From DASZQY01 sp963843565 (GTDB lineage: Bacteria; Pseudomonadota; Alphaproteobacteria; Rhizobiales; Kaistiaceae), in assembly GCA_963843565.1 (NCBI GenBank), contig CAWJKY010000002.1, forward strand, positions 201,414-265,413: a stretch of 64,000 nt of DNA. The letters run 5' to 3'. Both the position numbers and the translations under genes were made by a program. Of the stretch, positions 53,157 to 63,822 are shown piece by piece. Under the pieces are notes generated by a model, which was given only the letters and a program-made list of their open reading frames with translations, had not been told where the DNA came from and did not search any database. How positions within the stretch are numbered: position 1 is the stretch's first letter; each line of letters opens with the position of its first letter.

Positions 53157-54312
53157 AACCCGAACTCGGCCCGTATCCTGGCGGAATGTTCGCCGATGCG
53201 CGGGGCCGCATCGGTCGTCCTCGCTCGCTGGCCGTTCACGCGGATCGGCGACCGGGTCGTGCGGACGTGGACGTTGTCCGCGCGCTCAACGGTTTGCAGC
53301 AGATCGAGCGCCTTGAAGCCGTCACTGGCAAGCAGCTCCGGCCATTCAAGCACCTTGGCGCACCAGATATCCGCCGGCTCAAGGATCGACAGCCAGTGAT
53401 CGGTGGTTTCGGTGGCGAGGAAAGCGGCGAGGATCTGCTTGATCTCGTCGCGCTTGGTGAACCAGCTCGCCGGATCGTCGTGGTAGCAGTCGAGCGCCTT
53501 CAGCTTGAGCAGATCGCCAAGCCGCGCGATCGGGGTCATGGCGACGGCGAGGTAGGAGTCTTTCGTGCGGTAGACGCCGTAGGGCGCCGACAGGTAGGCG
53601 TGCGCGCTGTTCACCTGCGAACGCCTCGGCAGGCGGCCGCCGTCGTTGAGGTGCGTGGTGAGCACTTCGAACTGGAAGTCGACCAGCGCCTCGAGCAAGC
53701 TCGTCTCGACGTGGCTGCCCTTGCCGGTGACGCCGCGGCGGACGAGCGCCGCCAGGACCGCCTGGACGATCGTCGCGCCCGCGAGCATATCGCCGACCGC
53801 CAGCCCGAACGGCACCGGCCCTTGCCCTTCGTCGCCGTTCAGCCACATGACGCCGGAACGCGCCTGGGCGAGCAGGTCCTGCCCCGGACGTGCCGCCCAC
53901 GGGCCCTCGTCGCCATAGCCGGTGATGCCCGCATAGACGATGCGCGGATTGAGCGCGGCGACGGCCTCGTACCCGAAGCCGAGGCGCTGCATCACGCCCG
54001 GGCGGAAGTTCTGGATCAGGACGTCGGCCTTGCCGATCAGATGCTTCAGCCGGGCAACGTCACCCGCGTCCTTGAGGTCGAGGGCGATGCTCTCCTTGCC
54101 GCGATTGATGGCGTGGAACAGGGTCGAGTCGCCACCGATCTCGGTGTCCGTCAGGTAGAGGCTGCGGCACAGGTCGCCGCCGTCCGGTCGCTCGACCTTG
54201 ATGACGCGGGCGCCGAGATCGAGCAGACGCAGCGCCGCGTACGGTCCCGCCAGAAACTGGCTCATGTCGAGGACGACAAGCCCGGCCAGCGGCAGTTCGG
54301 CATCTCCTGCCA

Positions 54313-54313
<1 letters not shown>
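53153..54313 (-). CDS. CaiB/BaiF-family CoA-transferase
   Basis: A 386-residue class III CoA-transferase. Recognisable are LDMSQFLAGPYAALRLLDLGA near the start, the EQ/DP-type KVERPDGGD, QNFRPGVMQRLG and the catalytic Asp175 in VGDMLAG. It moves CoA between carboxylic acids. The substrate is unknown. It overlaps the MaoC-like gene on one side and the solute-binding-like gene on the other, so translation is coupled. A CoA step is unexpected in sugar catabolism. Confidence 0.88.
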
Positions 54314-54879
<566 letters not shown>

Positions 54880-54889
54880 CGCGGTGACC

Positions 54890-55957
54890 TCACGGGGATT
54901 GCGCCACCGGCGTCGCCGGCGCTGCGCTCGACTGGAAACAGGCCTCGCAGAGGGCCATCGTGTGCCAAGCGTCCTCGACCGAGGTGACCAGGTCGTCGTC
55001 CTCGCCGGCTGCAAAGCGCTGGAGGTTCGACATGGTTCCGATGAAGGCGTCCGGGAACCAGCCGCCTTCGAGCGGCACCTCCACCCAGCCATCCCCGTCG
55101 GTCACCCAGAGTTCGTCCGGCTCGCCCTTCGGATAGTCTAGGAGCAGGCCGAGCTTGACCATCGCGGCGCCCGTGTCGCCCTCGAAGCGAATGCTGGCGT
55201 CCTGGAATTTGCGACCGAAGCCGTGGTTGTGATTGATCGAGAAGGTACAGCGCACGTCGTCTCCGAAGTTGACGATCGCCGAGGTCCGCGTTTGGGCAAG
55301 CTCGGTCGAGGGATGGCCGAGGGTGCGCGCGTGAACGCTTGCCGGATTGCCGAGGAAGGCGCGCATCAGGTCGAAGTAGTGGATCGAGTGAACCGCGATC
55401 TCGACGCGCCGTGCGCCCTTCAGGAAAGGAAACAGCTCCCACGGCGTCAGCAGGTTGAGATGGACCTCGACGTCGACGAGCCGCCCGAGCAGGCCGCGAC
55501 GCCGGGCGTCGGCGAGCGCCAGCACCATCGGCGCGAAGCGGAGCTGGAAGTTGACCGCCGCGGTGAGCTTGCGCGCCCGGGCGAGCTTCACGATGGCGGT
55601 CGCCTCGGTGAGATCGTGACCCATCGGCTTCTGGATCAGCGCCACCGATCCCTCCGGCAGACGTTCAAGGACGCCGAGGTGGCTGCCCGGGGGCGTCGCC
55701 AGATCGAAGACCACTCCGTCCGCCGCCATCGCCTCTTCCAGCGACCGGAACACCGGCACATCCCACTTGGCCGCGACCGTCCGCGCGCGCTCAGGGTTGA
55801 TGTCGAAGACACCGGCGACCGGAAAGCCGGCTTTGCGATAGGCGGGCAGATGCGCGTCGTTGACGATGCCGCCGGCGCCGATGATCGCGATCGGTCTTGG
55901 TCGCGACGGGCGCGGCCACGACTGGCGCAACTCTGCCGGATTGACGGTCAATTCCAC
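54890..55957 (-). CDS. Gfo/Idh/MocA-family oxidoreductase
   Basis: A 355-residue NAD(P)-dependent sugar or polyol dehydrogenase-type protein. The dinucleotide site is IAIIGAGGIVNDAH, the catalytic lysine EKP-type motif appears as LIQKPMGHDL, and a C-terminal beta-sheet domain follows with HSIHYFDLMRAFLG. The Glu of EKP is replaced by Gln. There is no ATG: GTG 55957 and TTG 55951 are candidates, with GGGGGAGG upstream favouring TTG by spacing. A TGAA-N7-TTCA inverted repeat lies upstream. Confidence 0.82.
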   Translation of the reverse strand: MELTVNPAELRQSWPRPSRPRPIAIIGAGGIVNDAHLPAYRKAGFPVAGVFDINPERARTVAAKWDVPVFRSLEEAMAADGVVFDLATPPGSHLGVLERLPEGSVALIQKPMGHDLTEATAIVKLARARKLTAAVNFQLRFAPMVLALADARRRGLLGRLVDVEVHLNLLTPWELFPFLKGARRVEIAVHSIHYFDLMRAFLGNPASVHARTLGHPSTELAQTRTSAIVNFGDDVRCTFSINHNHGFGRKFQDASIRFEGDTGAAMVKLGLLLDYPKGEPDELWVTDGDGWVEVPLEGGWFPDAFIGTMSNLQRFAAGEDDDLVTSVEDAWHTMALCEACFQSSAAPATPVAQSP

Positions 55958-56002
55958 TCCCTCCCCCGACGCACCGATCGAACCGTCGGTTTGCGTTCTT
56001 AT

Positions 56003-56019
56003 ATGAAGACTATATTCAT
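56003..56019. promoter_or_regulatory. Inverted repeat ATGAA-N7-TTCAT, candidate IclR operator
   Basis: Perfect five-base inverted repeat around GACTATA in an AT-rich 110-base gap upstream of the Gfo/Idh gene. The 15-base TGAA-N7-TTCA form resembles IclR/KdgR-type sites and recurs nearly intact at 58141 before the divergent transport operon. Confidence 0.5.
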
Positions 56020-56066
56020 TAATGGGGACCCGACGCAACCCGTCCGCTGCCTCGGTCGGCACGGGC

Positions 56067-56396
56067 TCACTCGGTGTGGAAGACCTCTTCCATGTCCGCC
56101 CACCACTCACCCTCCTTGCGGGTCTCGAGCGGCTCCTGCATCGGCATGCACACCTTCCACCAGTCCTGCGTGACAGGATCGGCGGCCATCTTGGCGGAGT
56201 CGGCGGCGAAGTCGTCGCCGTGATACTCGAAGTAGGCGAACAGCAGGTTCTCCGGCTCCTTCAGGTAGATCGAATAGTTGTGGATGTTGCAGTCGGCGAT
56301 CTTGGCCAGGACACCCGGCCAGACCGCGGCGTGCAGTTTCTTGTATTCGGCGATGTGCTCCGCCTTGATGCCTAGGCACGACCCCATCCGCTTCAT
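56067..56396 (-). CDS. L-rhamnose/L-fucose mutarotase (RhaM-like)
   Basis: A 109-residue RhaM-type mutarotase. It has the family pattern KRMGSCLGIKAEHIAEYKK, the catalytic His in LHAAVWPGV, NYSIYLKEPENLLFAYFEY and the end QDWWKVCMPMQEPL. It interconverts alpha and beta forms of 6-deoxy-hexoses. It is the strongest pointer to a rhamnose- or fucose-type substrate for this cluster. It follows the amidohydrolase gene by 39 bases. Confidence 0.9.
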   Translation of the reverse strand: MKRMGSCLGIKAEHIAEYKKLHAAVWPGVLAKIADCNIHNYSIYLKEPENLLFAYFEYHGDDFAADSAKMAADPVTQDWWKVCMPMQEPLETRKEGEWWADMEEVFHTE

Positions 56397-56435
56397 CTCG
56401 TCTTCCTCCCTGTCGCGATGCGCTTTCGCGCCGCC

Positions 56436-57266
56436 TCAAACCAGTCGGTAGATGCGCTCGGCGTTGGCGCTGAGCAGCCGTTCCTTCTCGCTGTCGCTGG
56501 TCCCCTCGAGCAGTGCATGGGTCGCCGCCACCCAGCGGCCAAGGTCGGCGGTCAGCGTGCAGACCGGCCAGTCGCTCCCCCACACCACGCGATCCCAGCC
56601 GAACGTTTCGACGCAATGCTCGAAGTACGGCTTGAGGTCGCCGACCGCCCAGTTGCCCGGATCGGCGTAGGCGACGATTCCCGAAATCTTGCACGCCACG
56701 TTCGGCATTGCCGCCAGCGCGCGCATGTTCGCCCGCCACGGATCGAGTTCTCGGTCCTTGACGTTCGGGACGCCGCAATGATCGACGATGAACTGGACGT
56801 CGGGACAGGCGGCCGCCAGCGCCGTAGCGACCGGCAGCTGCCGGGGCAGCACGCAAAGATCGAAGCTGAGGTTGTGACGGGACAGCAGCTTCAGGTTCTC
56901 GGCAAAGATCGGCCGTTTGCCCAATTCGTCGTCCTGGGTATGCAAGATGCGGCGAAAGCCTTTCACCTTCGCCTCGCTGGCGGTGCGCTCGACATAGTCC
57001 GCGAGCCCGTCGTCTTCCGGACGGCACGACGCGATGAGCGCCACCACCGGCCTGCCGAGGCCAGCGATCAGGTTGGTCTCCGCCTCCATGTCGCCGGGGG
57101 CGACATCGACCTCCATGTGGATCACGTCGGTGATGCCCGCCGCTTTCGCTTGCGGCCAGTAGTCGGTGAGCGGAAAGTTCCTGTTGAGGGGCGGCGTCTC
57201 CGCAAGCCACGGGTATGACAGCCTGTCGAGATAGATCAGGTGGCAGTGCGTATCGACAATTCGCAT
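56436..57266 (-). CDS. Amidohydrolase, sugar-lactonase type (COG3618)
   Basis: A 276-residue TIM-barrel amidohydrolase. The metal site begins VDTHCHLIYLDRLSYPWL, FIVDHCGVPN follows in the middle, and VVWGSDWPVCTL holds the terminal Asp. This is the COG3618 pattern shared with L-fuconolactonase and L-rhamnonolactonase, which open the aldonolactone formed by a sugar dehydrogenase. The start ATG overlaps the upstream IclR stop by one base (TGATG), so the two are coupled. Confidence 0.85.
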   Translation of the reverse strand: MRIVDTHCHLIYLDRLSYPWLAETPPLNRNFPLTDYWPQAKAAGITDVIHMEVDVAPGDMEAETNLIAGLGRPVVALIASCRPEDDGLADYVERTASEAKVKGFRRILHTQDDELGKRPIFAENLKLLSRHNLSFDLCVLPRQLPVATALAAACPDVQFIVDHCGVPNVKDRELDPWRANMRALAAMPNVACKISGIVAYADPGNWAVGDLKPYFEHCVETFGWDRVVWGSDWPVCTLTADLGRWVAATHALLEGTSDSEKERLLSANAERIYRLV

Positions 57267-58132
57267 CACGCTTCCTCCTCTTCTTCTTCGCCGACATCCA
57301 CCGTTTCGTTTGCGCCACCGCCCGTAACCCGCGACAACTCGCGGCCGACGACGACCAGCCGGTCGAGCACCGTATTGACGTCGGCAGCGTCACCCGAATC
57401 CGCGCGATTCAGGAACGGACAGGTCAGCGCGGCGATTGCCGAGCCGTCCGGGCCGAGCACCGGCACCGACAGATTGACGACACCGCGCACCTGGAGGCTC
57501 TCCATTCGCTCGTAGCCGAGCCGCCGCACCTGCGCCAACCGCTGGTCGAGGTCTTCGGGAACCGCTTCATTCGCCGCCGTGCGATGCTCATCGAGCATGA
57601 AGGCCCGCTCGCGCACCGAGGCGAAGGCGAGCAGCACGTGTCCCGATCCCGTGTTGATGAGGCCGACCCGGGCTCCGACGCGGATGGCAAGGCCCCAGTA
57701 GCTGGGTGAATCGACCTGCGCGATGACGACGGCCAGGCCGCGATCGTAAATCACGATGTGGATGGCCTGCCCGAGTTCGCGTGCAAACGATCGCATCAGC
57801 GGCATCGCCTGCGGCACGAGTCGGCGCACGGGCGCATGCTGATGGGCGAGCGCGAACAGCTTCAGCGTCAACTCGTAGCGATCGCCGCCGAGGCGGGCGA
57901 TGTAGTTGCGCCGCACCAGCCGATCGAGCATCCGGTAAATCTCGTTGGGCGTGCGCTTCAGCGCTTTCGAGATCTCTGCCTGGGTGAGCCCCTCCTCCGT
58001 CGCCGCCAGCAGCTCGAGGATGTCGAGCCCCTTGTCGAGCGCCGGCGCGCGGTAGCGGTCCTTGGGAGACATCTGGTCCATTTCGACGACCTTGTTGGAG
58101 GCGACGGCCGTTGACGGTTGCTCGGCTGTCAT
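57266..58132 (-). CDS. IclR-family transcriptional regulator
   Basis: A 288-residue regulator. The N-terminal winged helix is LDILELLAATEEGLTQAEIS with KRTPNEIYRMLDRLVRRNYI. The C-terminal GAF-like effector domain includes RVGARVGLINTGSGHVLLAF and RGVVNLSVPVLGPDG. The C-terminus is a run of Glu residues. It is divergent from the third CUT1 operon, with only 84 bases between start codons, and heads the leftward catabolic genes. Control of both directions is likely. Confidence 0.92.
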   Translation of the reverse strand: MTAEQPSTAVASNKVVEMDQMSPKDRYRAPALDKGLDILELLAATEEGLTQAEISKALKRTPNEIYRMLDRLVRRNYIARLGGDRYELTLKLFALAHQHAPVRRLVPQAMPLMRSFARELGQAIHIVIYDRGLAVVIAQVDSPSYWGLAIRVGARVGLINTGSGHVLLAFASVRERAFMLDEHRTAANEAVPEDLDQRLAQVRRLGYERMESLQVRGVVNLSVPVLGPDGSAIAALTCPFLNRADSGDAADVNTVLDRLVVVGRELSRVTGGGANETVDVGEEEEEEA

Positions 58133-58140
58133 GCTTATCT

Positions 58141-58157
58141 GCGAATAGTCTCTTCAC
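58141..58157. promoter_or_regulatory. Imperfect inverted repeat GCGAA-N7-TTCAC, candidate IclR operator
   Basis: Located between the divergent IclR gene and third CUT1 operon. On the opposite strand it reads GTGAA-GAGACTA-TTCGC and shares TGAA, GA..CTA and TTC with the site at 56003. Confidence 0.42.
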
Positions 58158-58216
58158 TTATGAGAGCACGGCGGTCCCTGGCCATCAAGAGTCAGGGCGT
58201 TGATTGGGAGGAATGC

Positions 58217-59560
58217 ATGAGACTCACAAGCTTGGTGAAGGCTGCCATTTTGGCAGGCGCGGCAACCGGCGCATTGGCGACCGCATCCGTCGCGGCGGAT
58301 TCGCAGTTCGATTACGGCAAGTTCCCCGGCTATACGCTGAAGGTGAAGCTGATCGGCGGCACCCAGTATGAGCATCTCTACACGCGCATCCCTGAGTGGG
58401 AGAAAATGACGGGGGCCAAGGTCGAGATCGTCTCGTCGAAGAATTATTTCGACCTCGACAAGGAGATCAAGCAGGACATCGCGGCGGGCACCATCAACTA
58501 TTGCCTGGCTTCGAACCACACGAGCTTCGCGCCGCAGTACGGCGACATGTACGTCGACCTGAAGCAGTACATCCCGGCGGAGGAACTCGCCAAGTACGTG
58601 CCGGGCACGCTCGCCAGCGCGGAGATCGACGGCAAGCTGATCCAGCTGCCGCGCGTCACCGACATTTCCAACATCTACTATCGCAAGAGCCTGTACGCCG
58701 ATCCGGCGAAGCAGGCCGCCTACAAGGCCAAGTACGGCAAGGACCTGGCGCCGCCCGAGACCTATGAAGACCTGAAGAACCAGATCATCTTCTTCGCCGA
58801 TCCGCCGAACCTTTACGGCACCGCCTTCGCCGGCAAGGACGAAGGCGCGACCGGCCGCTTCATGGAGATCGTGCGCGCCAACGGCGGCGACATGTTCGAC
58901 AAGAACTGGAAGCCGATCTTCAATTCGCCGGAAGGCGTGGCGGCGCTCCAGTGGTTCGTCGACATCTACAAGGCCAAGGCAGTTCCCGCCGGCACCGTCA
59001 ACTACGGCTGGGACGAGATCGGCCAGGCAATGGCCGCCGGCACGCTCGCGGTCGACCTCGACTGGCCGGGCTTCGCCGGGTTCTACTCCGATCCGAAGTC
59101 CTCCAAGATCGCCGACGACCTTGGCTTCGCGACCGCACCGGTCGGCACCTCCGGCCACCGCGGCGGCTGGTCGGGCTCGCACTCCTTCTCGGTCACCCAG
59201 GCGTGCGACAACATTCCCGCGGCCGTGTCGCTGGCTGTGTTCCTGACCAATGACGACAGCGAGATGATGGAAGCGCAAGCCGGCAACATGCCGACCCGCA
59301 CCGCCGTCTTCGACAAGGTGAAGCAGTGGTTCAAAGACAACGGCAAGCCGCAGATGGCCGAGATGTTCACGGCCTGGCAGGCTTCGCTCGCCGATGCCCG
59401 CACGCCGCCGCTGATCCCGCAGTGGATCCAGGTGTCCAACGTCATCTGGCCGCAGATCCAGGCGGCCGTTCTCGGCCAGCTCTCGGCGAAGGACGCCCTC
59501 GACAAGGCGGCCGCCGACGCGACCCAGATCATGCAGGACGCCGGGCTGCTCAAGGAATAA
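58217..59560 (+). CDS. CUT1-type ABC transporter, substrate-binding protein (system 3)
   Basis: A 447-residue SBP_bac_1 protein with a signal peptide (RLTSLVKAAILAGAATGALA, then SVAADS). Segments typical of the family are LPRVTDISNIYYRKSLY near residue 150, GTAFAGKDEGATGRFMEI, and the later hinge area GGWSGSHSFSVTQ. GGGAGGAA precedes ATG 58217. It leads an operon of two permeases, an ATPase and an enolase-family enzyme. The substrate is probably the deoxy sugar or sugar acid degraded by the divergent genes. Confidence 0.92.
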   Translation: MRLTSLVKAAILAGAATGALATASVAADSQFDYGKFPGYTLKVKLIGGTQYEHLYTRIPEWEKMTGAKVEIVSSKNYFDLDKEIKQDIAAGTINYCLASNHTSFAPQYGDMYVDLKQYIPAEELAKYVPGTLASAEIDGKLIQLPRVTDISNIYYRKSLYADPAKQAAYKAKYGKDLAPPETYEDLKNQIIFFADPPNLYGTAFAGKDEGATGRFMEIVRANGGDMFDKNWKPIFNSPEGVAALQWFVDIYKAKAVPAGTVNYGWDEIGQAMAAGTLAVDLDWPGFAGFYSDPKSSKIADDLGFATAPVGTSGHRGGWSGSHSFSVTQACDNIPAAVSLAVFLTNDDSEMMEAQAGNMPTRTAVFDKVKQWFKDNGKPQMAEMFTAWQASLADARTPPLIPQWIQVSNVIWPQIQAAVLGQLSAKDALDKAAADATQIMQDAGLLKE

Positions 59561-59568
59561 CCCGACAG

Positions 59569-59600
59569 GGCAGGAGCCGGGCGACCGTTCGGCTCCTGCC
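59569..59600 (+). other. Hairpin after binding-protein gene, system 3
   Basis: Perfect 11-base stem GGCAGGAGCCG with its complement around a ten-base loop, eight bases after the stop. A C/T-rich stretch but no T-run follows. Confidence 0.8.
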
Positions 59601-59746
59601 ACCGCTTCCCTCCCCGACAGGGAGAGACAAGTCGTTAGCCTTCGCGGCGCGTCACCACCTCCCCCGCCCCGGCTGCGCGGGAGGTGCGCCCCGCACAAGG
59701 GCCGGTGGAGGTGAGCCGCAGGTCCGAACCAGATAACCTCCCCCAA

Positions 59747-60649
59747 ATGGGATTCTTCAGATCACCTCGCGCCATACCGTACCTGCTGCTGCTGCCGGCG
59801 ATCGTTGTAATCCTGGCGGTGATCCTGGTGCCCCTGCTGGTCTCGCTCTGGTCGAGCCTCACGCCCTATCAGCTCACCCAGCCGGCATCGCTCTATCGCT
59901 TCGTCGGCTTGCGAAACTACCAGCGCCTCTGGGGCAATTCCGATTTCTGGTGGGCGTTCGGCCGCACGATCATTTTCATCACCGTCACCCTCAACCTCGA
60001 GGTGCTGCTCGGGCTCGGCCTGGCGCTCCTCATCAACCAGGTGACGCTCGGCCAGCGTGCGCTGCGCACGGTGATGATGTTTCCCATGATGTTCTCGCCG
60101 ATCCTCGTGGGCTTTCTCTTCAAGTACATGCTCAACGACTCGATCGGCTTCGTGAACAACGCCCTCTACTCGCTGGGTCTCATCAAGGACCCGATCCCCT
60201 GGCTGGTCGACGGCACCCTCGCCAACCTGTCCATCATGTTCGCCGAAATCTGGATGTCGACGTCGATCTTCGCCATCCTTCTGCTCGCCGGCCTGATGGC
60301 GCTGCCCCGTGACCCGATCGAGGCGGCCAAGGTTGACGGCTGCAATCCCTGGCAGGTGTTCCGCCACATCACCCTGCCCTTCCTGATGCCCTTCATCTAC
60401 ATCGCCATGACCATCCGCTCGCTCGACATCGCGCGCGCCTACGACATGGTGCGCATCATGACCAACGGCGGGCCGGCCCAGCGTACCGAGCTTCTGTGGA
60501 CGCTCCTGGCGCGCGTCGGCTACCAGAACTCGCAGATGGGATCGGCCAACGCGATGGCCTACGTCTCGATCCTGCTGTCGATCGTCTTCACCTTCTATTT
60601 CTACCGGAAGCTCACCGCCGCCCGCGCCTTCATGGGAGGCGCGGCGTGA
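59747..60649 (+). CDS. CUT1 ABC transporter permease (system 3, MalF-like)
   Basis: A 300-residue permease beginning AIPYLLLLPAIVVILAVILV, with six hydrophobic segments. The EAA loop is EAAKVDGCNPWQVFRHITLP, and the later IMTNGGPAQRTE segment is typical of MalF-like proteins. ATG 59747 is preferred because it gives the normal short N-terminus. The stop overlaps the next start (GTGA). Confidence 0.92.
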   Translation: MGFFRSPRAIPYLLLLPAIVVILAVILVPLLVSLWSSLTPYQLTQPASLYRFVGLRNYQRLWGNSDFWWAFGRTIIFITVTLNLEVLLGLGLALLINQVTLGQRALRTVMMFPMMFSPILVGFLFKYMLNDSIGFVNNALYSLGLIKDPIPWLVDGTLANLSIMFAEIWMSTSIFAILLLAGLMALPRDPIEAAKVDGCNPWQVFRHITLPFLMPFIYIAMTIRSLDIARAYDMVRIMTNGGPAQRTELLWTLLARVGYQNSQMGSANAMAYVSILLSIVFTFYFYRKLTAARAFMGGAA

Positions 60650-61551
60650 GCGTCTTCACCGAGGAAGCCGCAGTCGAGGTCCCAGCCGCCAACCGGCTGA
60701 CCATGGAGAAACCCTGGCAGCGCTGGCTGATCCGCTTCGGCGTGCTCGTTGCGATGGTGGTCCTGTGTCTGCCCGGGCTGTGGGTCGTGGTGACGGCGTT
60801 CCGGCCCAACGTCGAGGTGCTGGCGCGGCCGACGGTCTGGCTTCCCCAGAACCCGACCTTCGAAAACTTCGCCAAGATCTTCGGCCTCCTGCCGAAGCAG
60901 CAAGCGGGGCTGCCGGTCCTTCAGTATTTCACCAACTCGCTGGTGATCTCGGTCACCTCGACATTCGTCGCGATCGTCATCGGGATGATGGGTGGCTACG
61001 CCTTCGCCCGCTACCGCTTCCGCGGCAAGGCACAGCTCTTCGTCGGCTTCATGCTGTCGCGCTCGGTGCCCGGCATCGCCCTCAGCCTGCCGCTGTTTAT
61101 CCTATGGAGTCGGCTCCACCTGATCGACACGCCGATCGGGCTGATCATCGTCTATCTCGCGATCAACATCCCCTTCACGATCTGGCTGACCGACGGCTTC
61201 TTCCGGCAGATTCCGATCGATCTGTCGGAGGCCGCCCAGATCGACGGCTGCACGCGCTGGCAGGCCTTCTGGAAGATCGAATTCCCGCTGGCGCGCGCCG
61301 GCATCGCCTCGGCGGCGATCTTCGCCTTCCTCACCTCGTGGAACGAATACGCACTGGCGAGCCAGCTCAGCCGCACCGTCGCCAGCAAGACCATGCCGGT
61401 CGGCCTCATGGATTTCACCGCGCAATTCACCGTCGACTGGACCGGGATGTGCGCCATGGCGGTGCTGATCATCATCCCGGCGCTGGTCCTGACCTTCCTC
61501 GTCCAGAAACACCTGATCGCCGGGCTGACGCTCGGCGGCGTCAAGGGCTAG
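60646..61551 (+). CDS. CUT1 ABC transporter permease (system 3, MalG-like)
   Basis: A 301-residue permease of the MalG branch. The coupling loop is LSEAAQIDGCTRWQAFWKIE, and the C-terminus ends QKHLIAGLTLGGVKG. The start is GTG 60646, overlapping the previous stop, with GGGAGG upstream. The ATPase gene starts eight bases after the stop. Confidence 0.92.
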   Translation: MSVFTEEAAVEVPAANRLTMEKPWQRWLIRFGVLVAMVVLCLPGLWVVVTAFRPNVEVLARPTVWLPQNPTFENFAKIFGLLPKQQAGLPVLQYFTNSLVISVTSTFVAIVIGMMGGYAFARYRFRGKAQLFVGFMLSRSVPGIALSLPLFILWSRLHLIDTPIGLIIVYLAINIPFTIWLTDGFFRQIPIDLSEAAQIDGCTRWQAFWKIEFPLARAGIASAAIFAFLTSWNEYALASQLSRTVASKTMPVGLMDFTAQFTVDWTGMCAMAVLIIIPALVLTFLVQKHLIAGLTLGGVKG

Positions 61552-61559
61552 AGACTGCG

Positions 61560-62663
<1,104 letters not shown>

Positions 62664-62680
62664 GCGCCCCGGAGAAGGAC

Positions 62681-63790
62681 ATGGCCAGGATCGTCCGCGT
62701 CGAAGGGTCGATGGTCGACCTCAAACCGAAGGTCAAGCGGACCGACGCGATCCAGGCGTTCGTCAGCCAGGAAACACCGATCATCCGCATCGAGGACGCC
62801 GACGGCGCCATCGGCACCGGCTACGCCTACACGATCGGCACCGGCGGCCCGTCCGTGATGAAGCTGATCGAGCGCTCGCTCGCCCCGGCGCTGATCGGCC
62901 GCGACGCCGCCATGGTCGAGCAGATCTGGCGCGACCTGCTCTTCCTGACCCACGCCACGTCGGTCGGCGCGATCACGTCCTTGGCCCTTGCCGCCATCGA
63001 CACCGCGCTTTGGGACCTGCGCTGCCGCAAGGCCGGCCTGCCCCTCCACGTCATGGCCGGCGGCGCACAGGCGCGCGTGCCGCTCTACACGACCGAGGGC
63101 GGCTGGCTGCACCTCGAGCCGGCCGCACTCATCGACGACGCGCTGCAAGCGCGCGAACGCGGCTTCGGCGGCTGCAAGATCAAGGTCGGTCGTCCGATCG
63201 CCGAGGACGTGGCGCGCATCGCCGCGGTCCGGGACGCCGTCGGCTCCAGCTTCGAGATTTTCACCGATGCCAACCAGGCCTTCAACGTCGATCAGGCGAT
63301 CCGCCGCGCCCGCCACTACGAGACCGTGGACATCGGCTGGTTCGAGGAGCCCCTGACCGCCGACGACATCGACGGGCACGTGCGCCTGTCGCAATCGACC
63401 AGCATTCCGATTGCCGTCGGCGAAAGCCTCTACAGCGCCAGCCACTTCCGCGAATACCTGCAGCGTGGCGCCTGCTCGATCGTCCAGGTCGACGCGGCGC
63501 GGATCGGCGGCATCACGCCGTGGCTGAAGGTCGCCCACCTCGCCGAGACCTTCAACGTCGCGGTCTCGCCCCACTTCCTGATGGAACTCCACGTGGCACT
63601 TTGCGCGGCGGTGCCCAACGGCCGCTGGGTCGAGTACATCCCGCAGCTCGATTCGATCACCCACGGTGGCCTCACCATCCGCGACGGCCATGCCATCCCG
63701 TCAAGCGAACCTGGCCTCGGCATCGACTGGGACTTCGAGGCCATCGCAAAGACCTCGGTCGGCGAATTCTCTTTCGATCTCAAGGGTTGA
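62681..63790 (+). CDS. Enolase-superfamily sugar-acid dehydratase
   Basis: A 369-residue member of the mandelate racemase/muconate lactonizing group. The catalytic base pair is Lys166/Lys168 (CKIKVG). The metal ligands are Asp196 (FTDANQ), Glu222 (WFEEPL) and Glu248 (VGESL), and His298 (SPHF) is the second base. This set fits acid-sugar dehydratases. With the mutarotase and lactonase nearby, L-rhamnonate- or L-fuconate-type dehydration is plausible, but the substrate cannot be read. It follows the ATPase gene by 17 bases on the same operon. Confidence 0.87.
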   Translation: MARIVRVEGSMVDLKPKVKRTDAIQAFVSQETPIIRIEDADGAIGTGYAYTIGTGGPSVMKLIERSLAPALIGRDAAMVEQIWRDLLFLTHATSVGAITSLALAAIDTALWDLRCRKAGLPLHVMAGGAQARVPLYTTEGGWLHLEPAALIDDALQARERGFGGCKIKVGRPIAEDVARIAAVRDAVGSSFEIFTDANQAFNVDQAIRRARHYETVDIGWFEEPLTADDIDGHVRLSQSTSIPIAVGESLYSASHFREYLQRGACSIVQVDAARIGGITPWLKVAHLAETFNVAVSPHFLMELHVALCAAVPNGRWVEYIPQLDSITHGGLTIRDGHAIPSSEPGLGIDWDFEAIAKTSVGEFSFDLKG

Positions 63791-63822
63791 CGCGCGCGCG
63801 GCCAGACAGATCGGCGGCGTCT

